The notes under the pieces: model-generated
What the model was told of the DNA's origin: nothing
Database searches by the model: none
The model's input: the letters and a program-made list of their open reading frames with translations, nothing else
Shown: piece after piece, positions 41,703 through 53,630 of the stretch
Numbering within the stretch: position 1 is the first letter of the stretch
How the letters are laid out: each line of letters opens with the position of its first letter
Assembly (NCBI RefSeq): GCF_025602895.1
Contig: NW_026516211.1
Location: forward strand, 1,013,006-1,077,005
Direction of reading: 5' to 3'
Length of the DNA stretch: 64,000 nt
Origin: Polychytrium aggregatum
Taxonomy: Eukaryota; Chytridiomycota; Chytridiomycetes; Polychytriales
Translations under genes and position numbers: made by a program

Positions 41703-44700
41703 TCAGGCGGATCCGCTGGGGCTCTGCTCGGCCGAGATCTTTCTCAAGATGTCGTCGTAGTACTTTGCATGGACTTCCTTGGTGTGCTTCGTGAGCAGCA
41801 CAAACTTGGTGACCAGCTCCTCGAGCTCGGTCTGGACGATATCCAAACCGTGGCTTGCCAGGGAGTCTCGCTTGAAAACACCACCCGTCAATTGAGCGCG
41901 AGCAATCGACTGCACCCGGCGGCTGAGCAGGGTGTACACCGGGTCCTTGTAAGACAGCGTCTTCTCGACCATTTGCTGGATGAGCTGCTTCTGCTCCGGT
42001 GTCAGTGTCTTGGGTGACAGGGCCGCGACGGGGGACCCGGTCGAGCTCGAGAGTGTTGGAGGGCGTCCTGTCTTGGGGCTCTGGGCGGCGGACTGCTTGG
42101 CAAAGACCGAATCGAGAGTTGCGACGATCTGCACCCACAGGTGCTCGATCGTTGTTTCTGGATCTCGCAGCAGGACAAAGAGCACCTCCTTCAGCTTGGA
42201 GACAGCGGCGACATCTCGCCTGAGCTCGGTGACAATGTTCTTTGCCAGCATGACCAGAGCCGCCACGATCGTCAGGGCCTGGGCTTCGTTCTGGTAAGCA
42301 TAGAGCCGAGCAGCGTCGAGTTGGAGGGTTTCTGGAACAGACTTCATAGAAACGGCAGCGGTGGCATTGAAGACGATGCTGAGCATGGCATCGTGGAAGA
42401 CATCCTCGAAGCGTATCTTGTTTTCGGGAGCGTCGATGTTCTCGGGGTTGCGAGCCGCCGAGATTTGGGCGAGATTCCTATATGCTGTCTCGAGCCATGC
42501 CGTGGTCTTTTCGAGGGTAAACGACCCGGCATGCAGGGCCTGCTCAAACTTGAGCTGCTCGTAGGACACGGCCTGGGCCTTGAGGTGAGGACGCAGGGCC
42601 TGCAGACGGTAGTTGGCCAGATCCACTTTCATGTCTTCCAAGATGTCCATGATCTTTTCAAAGACTGCGGCCAGGTCAGTCATGCCCTCGATCTGGCGAA
42701 TGGGTGCATCGCGGATAGGCGCACACAGCGAGATCATCTTTGCGGTAATGTAGTGGATGCATCGCGGAATGTCGAAGACGTTGTTGTTGATCTGTTGCTG
42801 GATCAGATCGCCATCGAGGGCTTCGTTGATCTCCTGCGCTATGCGGCCGCCTGAGCTGACCATCGCCAGCAGTTGCTGTTTAGGCAAAGGGCAAGGACAT
42901 GGCGGCGAGGTGGTGCGTTAGAAAGGCGGGCTGAGAGCTCTGGCGTCTCCGGACGTCCGCGGCATTTGGCTTACTAGTGCCAGTTCTGCAGTCGACATCG
43001 ACGCTCGCTCTGCTGCGTCGACTCTCAAGCCCGCTTGCCGCCTTGTCCACGTAGCACCCACAGCAAGGGGATGGGCTGCTCACCTGCTTGATGTCTGCAA
43101 TAAATGCAGGCAAATACTCCGAGAACTGGCCTCTTTGGAATTCACGGCGTGCCCCGTCGAAGAAGGCCTTCTTGGCAATGGTACGGACCTGCTCCTCGAG
43201 GGCAGAGCGCGGCGGCGGCTTCAGGCTGAAGTTTGGATCGAGAATCAACTCGTGCGCCAGCTGCTCGTTCGTAAGCTCGTTGGAAAACCCTGGTACGACA
43301 TTCTGGAGCTTGGGGATGTCGCCCGTGGGAGTGGGCAGGTAGCGCGGCGGGTTGGCGGCAGGTAGGCCTGTCAACGATCCCGTTGGGGCGGACTCGACCG
43401 ATTTTGCTGGGCTCCGCGATCTGGTGGGCGACCGGCTTGGAGATTGGCTCGAGGAGCTACGGGAAGTTTGAACCGAGTCAGAGCGATCCGTCGAAGTCAA
43501 CGACGGGAATCGCTGGGGCGAGGTCGACAGCTTCGGGAGGGCACGGCCGCGACGGCCGTCAGGGCTGGGGTCGCTTGCCGTTGGGCCCTGGTTGGTCTGA
43601 GCCGCCCCAGGAACAGGAATGGGGCTGGATGCCGAGTGCGACGAAGGGTCGTCGACCGCATCGGATGTGCCGAGGACTTCGTTCTGGATCCTCTCTTGCT
43701 GGGCATGCAGCTTCTGCAGCGCTCGCTTGCCGAATTTGGCGAGGCGGGACTGGATTTGCCTCTGCTGCCTCTCGAGCTTGGGCTTCCACTCAACGTCAGC
43801 GTGGGGCTGGTCTCGCACAGAGAGCCAGAGGCGCTCCAACTCAATCCAGTGAGCGACCATGCCGTCGATCATCTTGCGGGTGTCTTCGGCTTTCCACTTC
43901 TGGAACGAGGCAAAGTAGGACGTCCATGCGTCGCTGAACTGCAGGGCGAGTTCATATCCCTTGGGCGTCGAGTACCCACGAGTCCAGTTTTCGAAGGACT
44001 GGATCATGGTCTCGGCTGCTTTGCTGAGGGCCTGCGAGCCGACGGCGCCGAGATGGCCATCCGAGAGACAGACATCGACATGGACACAGCAATATCCGAG
44101 CCGTGCAGGATGATGATGAGCGGCCAGATCGAGGAAGGGCACAGGGCAATAGATGGAGAGTGTTTGGGAGGAGGGGATTTAGGGGTGCGTGAGATTGTGA
44201 ACTGGTCGATCCCGGGAGACGAAACAGGTCCGGCACGCGATTTGTCGCCGCCATCACCCAGGCCGGCCATGATCGACAACATGGCCATCCGGACAGCAAC
44301 CAGTTGCCCAGAGCCAGCGGCCGGCTGCTTGGAGGCACAAATCAGCACACGAAAGCAACTCCTACCTTTTCCTCGTGACCGACATTCGGCATGGTGGCCT
44401 TCGGATGGGCAGCAATCATGTAGGAGCTCAGGAAGATGCGTGCCGGTGATTTCCACTCGGGGCGATCGTGGTGGGAGCGGTCTCGGGTCATGGCCCGGAG
44501 ACGAGCAAACAGCTCCTCAACGGTCTTGATGAGCGGATCAGCCTGGATGAGCTTGACGACGTCGTCAAAGGCGAGGCGCATGACCTGGTAGAGCTCCAGG
44601 TCCGACTCGAGCAGACGAGCGATCGGGGCAGCGAGCTTGGCTGCCCTCCATTTGCGCTGGATGGCGGTTGCAGCAACGAGACGCACGGACTCGTATTCGG

Positions 44701-45211
44701 GGCGTTGGCCGCCACTCTCAACGAATCGAGAGCGCGGAATGCACTTGAGACGCTGCGAGAGGCCGGGGGTAATGTACAGACGGTCCTCCAGAGACTTGCA
44801 GAGCAGCTCGGCCTGGATGGCGCGCCGGAGAGCCTGGAGCTCGGCGACCTTGCGAGCATGCGTGACAGCCTCCCGGCTCTTGCGGACCTGCTCCTCAATC
44901 AGAGTCTGGCGGTTCTGCTCGGCGTGGGCGATGGACTCATTCAAATGGATGCCTCGCATCATGCTCTTGGTGCGGAGGCGGTGGTGGTGCTGGGCGAGGG
45001 TGTCGCGGATGTACGAGTATCGCCGGGCCAGCTTCAAGCGACGGGCCTCCAAGAATGCATTGCGCCGAGAGGCGGGGGTGGACGTCTTGAAGACCGCTTG
45101 GCTCTTCAGGCCGTGGGATTCAAACCGCTCTGCAACAAAGTGGGGCTTTTTGGATTTTTGCACCAGCCCAGAGGCGTCGAGAGACCAAAACGCAGCCGAG
45201 TTCTGGTTCAT
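41703..45211 (-). CDS. TCP11: TCP11/Sok1-family protein
   Basis: Member of the T-complex protein 11 family (yeast Sok1), linked to cAMP/PKA signalling and, in mammals, sperm flagellar function. Three exons on the minus strand: 45211-44366, 44031-43084, 42875-41703, all phase 0; 988 residues, long for the family because of an inserted disordered stretch (about 390-470, rich in S, P, R and T). The N-terminal third is helical and charged with an IQ-like motif (AATAIQRKWRAAKL), then FLSSYMIAAHP, the family-typical motif. The C-terminal domain contains FDIPRCIHYITAKMISLCAP, RDAPIRQIEGM and LANYRLQALRPHL, the classic TCP11 core. The basic N-terminus (SRRNAFLEARRLKLARRYS) resembles animal orthologues. 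Confidence 0.92.
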
Positions 45212-46284
45212 GGCGAGCGAGCGAGCGAGAGGTGATGCTGGCGAGCTGGGGTCTGGAAGACGGGATAGTGTGCGAACTTGTGAGAGAGAGGATGGACCCT
45301 TGGAGGACGGACTGGGACCACGGGATGCTTGGATGGCAGAATGCGGGGCGAGAGAGATGCAGGAAGAAAGAGGTCGCGGACGGGGCCGGCGATGAAGCGG
45401 GTCGCTGGGCGTGGGATTCGGGGGAGGGATCGAGCTGTTCGATCCGCCTGGCGAGAGTGGTTCGTCTGTGGGATCGTAGACAATTTGTAAGCGCGGCCGA
45501 CGACGCAGACGACGACAAACCAGCGACGGAGATTGAAATCGGGCAGGAGCAGTCCAAATATGGAGACACGCACCGAAGAAAGAGAAGGCGATGGAAGGCG
45601 GTCAGGAAGGCCAAGTGCTCCGTGCGAGTCGGGGGGTGGATGTGCAAGGCCAGAGGCAGTGCGAGAAAGGAAGCGTCCTTCGGGAGGGGGCTGCTACCGA
45701 AGGATGCGGCATATATTTGCGGTGCTGATGCAAGGTTTGGGGGCGAGATGGCCTCGCAATCTGCCCTGCCCTCTGTCCTGCGCAAGCAGGCCGGGATCAG
45801 GCAACAGCACACCTTGTTCCAAAAATAGGGACATGTTTGTCTTCTGTTGGATCAGCGGCTTTGCCAAACACATCGGGCGCTCAGCTGACGACAGTTCGGA
45901 CAAGATATTCGTCGAGGACGGCGCTGTCCATGCGAGACACATGAGCCAACGGCCGGGTCTCATGGCGCAACTCCTTGGCGGCGTGTCCGGCCAAGAGGAA
46001 AGCCGGCCCGAGCACCGAGCGATACGCCCATCACGGGGCGATGAGGCGATGCGGGTGACCGTGCTGTTCGAGGAACAAGCAGTCCAGCGAGGTCGCTTGG
46101 CGATGCAGATGAGAGAGGGACGGTCCTCGGTGAGAGACGCAGACCCACCAAGCAGCGGTGCCTGGGACGGCCCTGCTGTGTATTGAGTTCGTGCGGTGGG
46201 AATACAGGACAGTATCGCACGCAGCCGTCAGCAAGGGCGGTGGCCTCTGCTCAAGTGGCTTCTGCTCAGAAGGTGGCCTCCTGC
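45212..46284. other. Spacer TCP11 promoter / pyruvate kinase 3' side
   Basis: 1.07 kb between two minus-strand genes. Open frames on both strands lack family features. Nothing recognised. Confidence 0.4.
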
Positions 46285-49200
46285 TCAGAGGCTGGGAACC
46301 TCGACAACCTGCATTTTAGTGGTGGTGCCCTCGAGGAAACCGACGCTCTGGAAGTCACGGAAGCCGATTCAGTGGCGTGGGGAAGAGATGGCAAGTGAAA
46401 GTGATGAGCAATGGGCCCGGTCGTTCGGTGACGAATTGCGACGCAAGAGATGGCGAGTATGGCGTAACGTGGAAGCTGGTTGCCTCGGCATTTTGCCACT
46501 CGCCGGAAGTGCCCGTGTTGCACACCGTTGTCGTCATGCGTATTCATGTTCCGCGCCCGCTCTCTCGCCACACACACAAGTCCTGCACCATCGGATCATG
46601 CGTAGTTTCCCACAGAGCCATCTCGCCGGACAGCTCCCACGACAGGTGCCGTGGCCCTTCGTCTTACCTGTCCGGAAGTGATGACGGCAATCTGCCCGGG
46701 CTGGCACAGACCAATCTCGACGGCGTAGCCTGAAAAATACACAGCTCTGGTGAGACGGCCGCTGCGATGCGTATCCCACATGTCGCCACGCTTTGTCGTC
46801 GCCCGTCCCGAGACACCACCCCGCGCCACCAAGACGAGCAAGTAAGAGGATCACATACGCAGAGTCTCCGGAATGAGCGAGTCCTGGGAATAGCGGAGCG
46901 AGATACAAAGCGTCAGGACTACGATACCAACCACGATACCAACCACGATGGCGATCACGGTAACAACCACGGTTACAACCAAGATGGCAGTCGCCAGCGC
47001 CTGACGGGTCGAGACAGCGACTAGAACGCATCGAGCCCACTGCGACGAGCATATATCCTCTCCGATCGCGTGCGCTCAACATACGGGTGATCCAGAATGG
47101 TAGAAGGGCACGACGCCAAAGCTGAGGCCCAGCTGGCGAGCCGTCACCGCGATGTGCGTGGCAGCGACAATGGGGATGTCGGGGCGATACTTGGCAACCA
47201 GCTTTGCGGTGCCACCGTATTCGGTGGTGCAGATGATCAAAGACGCATTGACCTGACGCGAGCACAGAACCGCAGACGAGGCAATACTTTCGGAAACGCC
47301 GATGGGCTTGGGGATGCGTCGCATCATCTTGACCTGATACTCGGCGTAGTTGGGGACCTTCTCGGCCTCAGCGGCAATGCGGCGCATGATCTTGACGCAC
47401 GCCTCGGGGTAGTCGCCTGTATGTTATATCTTGATTAGCGCATCGGGGAAGTGTGGATCGCTTCCGGCCAGGCCACAGAGTTGCGACACTCACCAACGGC
47501 AGTTTCGCCGGACAGAACCAATCCATCGGCGCCATCGATGACGGCATTGGCCTGGTGTTGTAGAGAAAAGTGCCGTCGCCATTGTTTACATGAGGATGCT
47601 GCTGACTCATCTGCCCGCCCATCTCCGGTGCAATCACTTTGCCGGCATGGTATGGCTTCGCGTTCCCAGCATGACATCGCGTTCCAGACACTATTCGCAC
47701 CCAAACAACATACCACATCGGCAGCTTCGGATCTGCATGTCCGATGAATCGCTGGTTAGACCATCGCCATGGCATGGAGATGCAATACAGTGCATAGACG
47801 CGAAGCTGTACTTACCGGGTAGGACGGGGGCTGGTGCGCATGGACTCGAGCATCTGGTTGGCCACGAGCACGACCTTGCCGGCGGTGTTGGCCTGTTTGA
47901 TCAGCCGTCAGTAAAGTTCGGAGACATCCTTGCATTCCGTGGCGCCTTTCCAAGAGCAGGTCCGCAGCAGCCCGAGGAACACACCGCAACCGGGCAAATA
48001 AACTTACATAGTCAATCATTTCCTTCTGGCTCGTGGTGACGATCTCGATGCCGACCTCGCATCCGAGATAGCCACGATCGATGACGATACCGTCGGCAAA
48101 GTTCAGGATCTGTTTGTAGCTCTGCATACCGCGCTCGTTTTCGATCTTGGCCAGCAGCTTGACTTTGCTGTTGCCCAGAAGAATACTGCGAGCGGGAAGG
48201 AGAGAGAGAAACGCACGGGTGCGACCCAGTTACAGCCATACTGATCAACGCTTGCTCTGGTAGAGTCGCCCAGTGGTGTAAACATGCGCAGCGAAGCACA
48301 CCAATCGCAGGTCTAACCGACGAGACGCTTACCGAGCCTCTTCAACATCCTCGACGGAGCGGATGCATGAGACGGAGATGAAATCAACATTGTTCTGGAG
48401 AGCAAAGTTGATGTCGGTGCGGTCCTTCTCGCTGAGGGCAGGGAGATCCTCGACAACGCGCTTGGGAATGTTGATGCCCTGCAATGGACGCACGTCCTCG
48501 CTGTTATCAAGGGTATCGAGCGGTACCCGGCGCACACGTAGCGATTGCTGTTGCTCTCGTAGAATTGACCACGTCCCGCCTTACCTTGTTCTCACCAAGA
48601 TAGCCTGGCGGGGCACACCAGAAAGTAATATCAGCCACTGAACCTCCCCACGAATCCTCCTTGCATTGCAACATCACGCTCATCAAGGCTAGACGTACCA
48701 GAGTTCAGGACGACGGTCTTGAGCGAGTCGTCGGTACGTCCGACAACCTTGAAGCTCAGGATTCCATCGTCGATGTAGAGGGTCTCGCCAACCTCGACGT
48801 GCTTCTTGGTATAGGAGCAGCCAACCTACAGCCACCCGCGCGATATCAAGTTGGCGGATCAGCCGATAGTTCGCTGGCACCCCGGCCAAGATCGAGATCA
48901 AGAGACACAAGGAAGCTGCATAAACTCGGACGGGCGGATACCTGGGTGCTGTCACCGATCAGGTCAACATCGTTGCGGATCCAGAACTCTTGTCCGACCT
49001 CCAGGTAGACAGGCTGGGAGTTGACGAGGCGGCCACTTCTGCAGATATAAAGACAGAGTTGATAAGGATTCCGGCTACGGAAGGAAGTCGGCAACAACAT
49101 ATAGCCAGCCGGATGCTGGGGATAGAAGCCCATGGCTTGGTCGCTCGGACATACGCCAGGGTGCGGGCAGATGCTGGTACACATGGGGCATTCGTCTACT

Positions 49201-49803
49201 GACCGAACTTTGGGGCCGTTGGTGTCGACCCAGATGGCGACTTGAGCAGTGCTGTTGGACTCCTGGAGACACTCGCGGATGCTGGTGATCACCTCGCTGA
49301 CAAACTCGTGAGTCGAGTGGCTCAGGTTCAGACGGGCCACATTCATGCCGGCGTTGATCAGGGTCTTCAGGGATTCCTTGTCCGAGGAGGCTGGATCGTG
49401 GCCATCGCGGCGGATATTGGAAGGAACATCAGCGAGAAACATGATCCGAGCGAATATGGCGCACCCGTACGTAAACAGCGCCATCGAACGACCCTGACGA
49501 TACCGGCATTGAGTCGCTACGGCAGATTCGGATGGGTCTGTGGGTGGGCCTGCGGACGGGCAACAGGCGATCGACGCGAAACTTACCAGGGCCGATGGTG
49601 CAAACGACCTTGGTTCGAAGGGGGTGATCCTTCGACTCTGTTGGATGGGCCCGAGTCGAGCGAGCGGATATACGCCGTCGTTATTGCGTGGACATGGGTG
49701 GCTGGCGGCGAGGCATGGACGGACACCGGCTTCAACCTCGACAGCAGAGGCGGCCCAGCGGAAACGTACCCACGATGTAGTCGGGGTGAGTGCGTTGAAC
49801 CAT
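46285..49803 (-). CDS. PYK1: Pyruvate kinase, divergent active site
   Basis: Pyruvate kinase fold (phosphoenolpyruvate + ADP to pyruvate + ATP, last step of glycolysis). Fifteen minus-strand exons: 49803-49770, 49637-49587, 49390-49204, 49038-48942, 48825-48699, 48604-48585, 48478-48333, 48185-48008, 47892-47816, 47732-47714, 47551-47494, 47416-47085, 46883-46859, 46729-46668, 46347-46285; 491 residues, normal length and fully in frame. Present: RTKVVCTIGP, NVARLNLSH, KIENERG, DGADGLVLSGETA and the C-terminal domain ending SVGFLEGTTT. Odd: the Mg-binding motif usually ARGDLG reads DRGYLG (Tyr260), ATQMLES reads ANQMLES (Asn292), and DTKGPE reads DTNGPK (86-89). The Lys (234) and Glu (236) of KIEN are kept. 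Either a variant enzyme or a paralogue with altered activity. Confidence 0.9.
46917..46980. repeat. Degenerate 14-15 base repeat in a pyruvate kinase intron
   Basis: Units built on ACGATACCAACC and ACGGTAACAACC, about four to five degenerate copies, lying in the intron between exons 12 and 13. Confidence 0.7.
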
Positions 49804-51040
49804 GATGGCGGAGGGTTCTCGATCGGGCTGCGGGGGCTCGGGAGGAGGAGATGGAGGCGGGGACGGAGGAGCAGCGAGTGTCGTCGCGGTTTGACCCAGG
49901 ATGGCAGGGACGAAAGGCAAATGCAGGAGTCGAGGCGGATGGAGGAGATCGGGTGTTGGCAAGCCGCAAGGCTTTTCAACTGCCGGGCCTGGCTTGCTTC
50001 CAGGGATTGGCTGATGTTTGTCGAGTCACGTCACGTGTGCGGCTGGTATCAAGGCTATCGGCACAGCCTGGCGCCGGCGGCTGGGGGGGTGGAGAGGGCA
50101 GAGGAGGCCCTGGAGATGCAGATTCGATGCGCTGCGGGCACCGATGGGGATGGGTGCGGATGGGGTGTGGATGTGGTCGAGGCAGCTGGCGTCTGGTATC
50201 TGTATCTGGCATCTGGTGTCTGGCATCGGGAACGAGCGGGTGCTGCAAGATGAGAAACACCCATGTCGTATTGGGTGCAATGCGAGCGGGTGCATGTGAG
50301 GCTTCCCGGCGACTCGGTCGATGCATCAGGAGCATCCGGGCGGCCCAGCTGGCAGCTGCTGCGGCCCTGGAAGCAACATGGAAACCAGGACGGCTGTGAT
50401 CTTCTCGCTCGGCGCGCCGAGAAGAGGGCGTGGCGCCACCCGAGTCTGCGTCGCCGCTGTGTCTGTGCTCCCGCTGCGCTCTCGCCGCAGGCTCGGCTCT
50501 CTGTGTCGCCAGGCGGACCACTCAGCGCCTTGCCTGGGACTGCTGCGTCTTTTTTTGCAGGGCAGCGAGGCTCAAACACCGGCCGGTGGTGGTTGTTTCC
50601 CGGTTGAGACCGCTTCGCTCTGCTCTGCTCCATCCCATCCACCCAGCTCCCATCATGCTGCCGCGGCAGCCTTGAGCCATCCGATACGATCGTCTCCACC
50701 CCTCGCTGTACATAGCCACTCCCGCTCCTGCTGCCAAACGCTGGCTCGCTGTCTATATCCTGCGCTCTGCGGTCAAGCTGCTGAGCCCAGTCGCTCCTTC
50801 TCCCTCTGGTTTCCCGGCTCTGTGGATTCCGTCTTTCGCTCTGTAAATTACATCTGAAAACCCTAGACTCTGCCGCCAGGCATATCTATCCGTCCGCTTT
50901 TGGCCGGGCTTCTCCCATCTCCTTTCGCTCTGTCCGGCGATCACGCCTCTGCACCAAGCTGCTCCCAAGTTGCGGCCCACTTGCATCCATCGCACGCAAA
51001 CACACGCACATCTTGCTGTACATTCTCCCCCATTTTCGCC
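49804..51040. other. Divergent spacer pyruvate kinase / 51041 gene
   Basis: 1.24 kb. A GT/GA-rich tract (about 50090-50240) gives way to a CT-rich leader (50590-51040) that fits the 5' untranslated region of the 51041 gene. Long overlapping open frames here are compositional. Confidence 0.45.
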
Positions 51041-52102
51041 ATGGCCTACAACACATCCGATATGCTCGTCAGCTCTCCGTTGGAGGCCAGCTCAGTCTGG
51101 CCCCAGCAGGACTATGACGACGTTGTGATTGTAAGTGGGAGGTGTGGCATGGCAACTGGCTCCGGGCTGCGTCTTGTTGGTTCTTGGTCGGCGCTTGAGA
51201 ACGCTGCGTTGCCGGGGGGCGCTTGCTGTGGCTGCAGAGACTTGCTGGCAGACACATCCATCGGCTGGTGGACTTTGCCGCACACATTCGTGGGGTAATT
51301 TGCAAGCAACTCACTAACCGAGATGCTCACATCTATCCCTCCGTTCTTGTGTCGCTCCGCCCTCTCCATTCCTGTCCCGATTGCGGCAGTCGATATCCCC
51401 GTGGGCTGCCTCCCAGTCCGCCGCACAGGCTCGATCGCCTCTTCTCGACCAGGCCTGCTCGGCCCAAGCCCTTGGGCCCTATTATCCGGCTCACCCACCA
51501 TCGGCGACCCGATGGCTGCAGCACTCTGGCACGGTTCAGCTGGCTTCTCACGACACAGAAAGCCTTGCCCGTCTGCGCGAGGAGGCTTTCCGGGATCTTC
51601 AGCGGGCTGTCGACGAAGAAGGCGCTCGGTTTGTCGCCCAGATGCAGTGGATGGAAAGCATGCCGCTTGACCAACTGCCCGGTACCCATGCCGCCATACC
51701 CGACTCGCACAACTGGTGGGAGGTCTCTGACGACGATATGGACGAAGGCGACTACATCGGCGAGGACGACGACCTGATGGAGGAGCTGACTCTGTGTCTC
51801 GGTGCCGACTTGACAACGAAGGACTACTCGGCCTATGCGGATTTCGAGAGGAATCTGGTGAGTTGTTTCTCGATCCGCACTGGTCGGCGAGCGCCAGGCT
51901 GGTTGCCTTGTGCGGCGGATGGGGTCATTGCTGGCAACGGCCTCGACATTGACATCGACTATTGGTCATCTGCACTGCCGTTGCCCAATGCTGACGTTGG
52001 TACCTGGCTACCCATTTTCATTTTTCCCGGCAGCTAATGAGCCGAGAGTGCGGCAACAGCTGGAGCAACGACGACTACCAGGACTATGGAGTTCTGTTCT
52101 GA
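51041..52102 (+). CDS. Unrecognised acidic protein (208 aa)
   Basis: Three exons give one clean frame: 51041-51130, 51390-51857, 52034-52102, with strong donors (GTAAGT, GTGAGT) and CAG acceptors. I do not recognise the protein. It starts MAYNTSDMLVSS and has an alanine/serine/proline-rich middle. A probable helix follows (ESLARLREEAFRDLQRAVDE), then MQWMESMPLDQLPG and a strongly acidic block (SDDDMDEGDYIGEDDDLMEE). The tail is rich in N, D and Y (SWSNDDYQDYGVLF). No signal peptide or membrane segment. The conserved-looking helix plus acidic patch suggests a protein-protein adaptor, but that is a guess. Confidence 0.65.
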
Positions 52103-52625
52103 GGCCAGCGGCTTCACACCCCTGCATTCATATGATAATCCGTGTCGCCATCTCTATGGCGGCGTCAACTCTGCATTTCACATATACTCGTTCCAAGAAA
52201 CAACGGGCATGCTCCCATATGTCAGCGTAGTCTGTGATGGCATGCGTCCAACTATGCCATAAGAAATAAATCAAATCACTTTGGGCAGCCTCCGAGTGAA
52301 CACCACCGGTCGCTCTCCGGTCTCCACAATCGACCTGCACACTGTTCTCGGAGTGCCAGCGGCGAATGGTGCTCTTGGACACACTGGCGAATGGTCATGG
52401 CCAGCACGCGATGGTATTGGGTAACAGATATTTGATCAATAGTCAATAACCAGGGTGTCCCGCTTTTTCTCGGATCGCCTGTAAATCATTCCAAGAAGTG
52501 AATCGCCGACTTCTCCCGCTGGTGACCCGATCCGAGACAGCCACAGCAAACACGTTTGTCTGCCTGTTTCCTCCCGTTCAGCCCTGCCTTCCATCTGCCT
52601 GCATCGTCTCTATCCTTCTCCCGTC
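52103..52625. other. Spacer before the EI24-like gene
   Basis: 523 bases; holds a probable AAATAAA 3' end signal near 52263-52270 and the promoter of the next gene. No other feature seen. Confidence 0.45.
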
Positions 52626-53630
52626 ATGCCGTCGCTTGACGAACCCACACAGCCCCGGACGTTGCGGGTGTATCCACTCGAGGGCGTCCGCTTCCTGATC
52701 GAACACCCCAAACTGTGGAGGAACTTTCTCGTTCGGGTGTCAACGACATGCTTTGTCTCGCTGCTGGCCACCATCCTGCTGTTCACACTGGCCATGCCAG
52801 CGCAGGCTGCTGCTCTCGAACGTGCCATCTCTCAAACATGGTGCGTCCGCCCAGATCACAAGAGTGCAGCGCTTGGCCTTGCGGGACTTGCTGGCTGGCT
52901 CGCTCGTTGGCCAACGACCTTGAAACACATGGAGCCGACACCTGGCGGCTGGGGGTGCATCGACATCATGCCCTCTGCCCGGTGTCGCTGCTGACCAGCT
53001 GCGTTACTTGCCACTAACCGGCCCTCTCTCTCGCTCCATGCGCCCCACAATCGGATGTCGCACTCACTCAGGGCGTGCTGGCTCATTGCCGTGCTGCTGA
53101 CGATATTCGAGTCGGCGGCGTTTGTTCTTGTCTGGTCTTATATCGTCCTGCCGCTGACGCTCGATCGGCTCTTTGACGACGTCCTGCGCTTGCGAGGACA
53201 TGGTGATCTCGTTGATTCAAGAGTCACTTCGCATCGTCAAGTTTATCTGCGGTTCCGCCATCGAGAAGCATCGAAGCGCATTCAACAGGCCGTCAACGGC
53301 TTTGTGGTGGCTCTGACGCTGCCCGTGAACCTGATCCCGATCGCCGGTCAAGTAGTTTTCTATGGTGTCAATGGATATCTCGCGGCCTGGTCTCTGCACC
53401 TCCACTACTTTGATCTGAAGGGCTGTACCTTCCAAGAGGGCGTCGAATATGTTCAGAGCCACAAGGCCCGGTACGTCGCTTTTGGCGTGTGGAGCATCGT
53501 CACCGGCAGCATCCCGGTGCTGTCGTGGTTCTTCGTATTCACCAACACCATTGCCGCTGCCGTCTGGGCCGCCGATCTGGAGGATGCTGGGCTGGGCCCG
53601 AAGAGCCAGGAGCTGGTGGATGCGAGCTGA
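52626..53630 (+). CDS. EI24/Rrt8-like multi-pass membrane protein
   Basis: Integral membrane protein of the EI24 superfamily; fungal members include the lipid-droplet and spore-wall proteins Rrt8 and Lds1/2. Two exons: 52626-52840 and 53072-53630; 257 residues. Features: YPLEGVRFLIEHPKLWRN, a first hydrophobic segment (FVSLLATILLFTLAM), a second (ACWLIAVLLTIFESAAFVLV), a third pair around FVVALTLPVNLIPIAG and VVFYGVNGYLAAW, the family-typical LHYFDLKG, and a last segment (FGVWSIVTGSIPVLSWFFVF). The junction SQTW-ACWLI keeps the frame. The precise subfamily and function are not decided by the sequence. Confidence 0.8.

Noticed and set aside
45120-45812. 230-codon minus-strand frame upstream of TCP11
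   Set aside because: It overlaps the TCP11 first exon in another frame and has no motif; likely 5' untranslated region.
46285-49803. Pyruvate kinase as a pseudogene
   Set aside because: All 15 exons keep the frame with good splice sites and the C-terminal domain is intact; substituted residues alone do not indicate decay.
53200-53290. Possible intron or frameshift inside the EI24-like exon
   Set aside because: A second frame looks protein-like locally, but the main frame is continuous from the hydrophobic segments before it to those after it.
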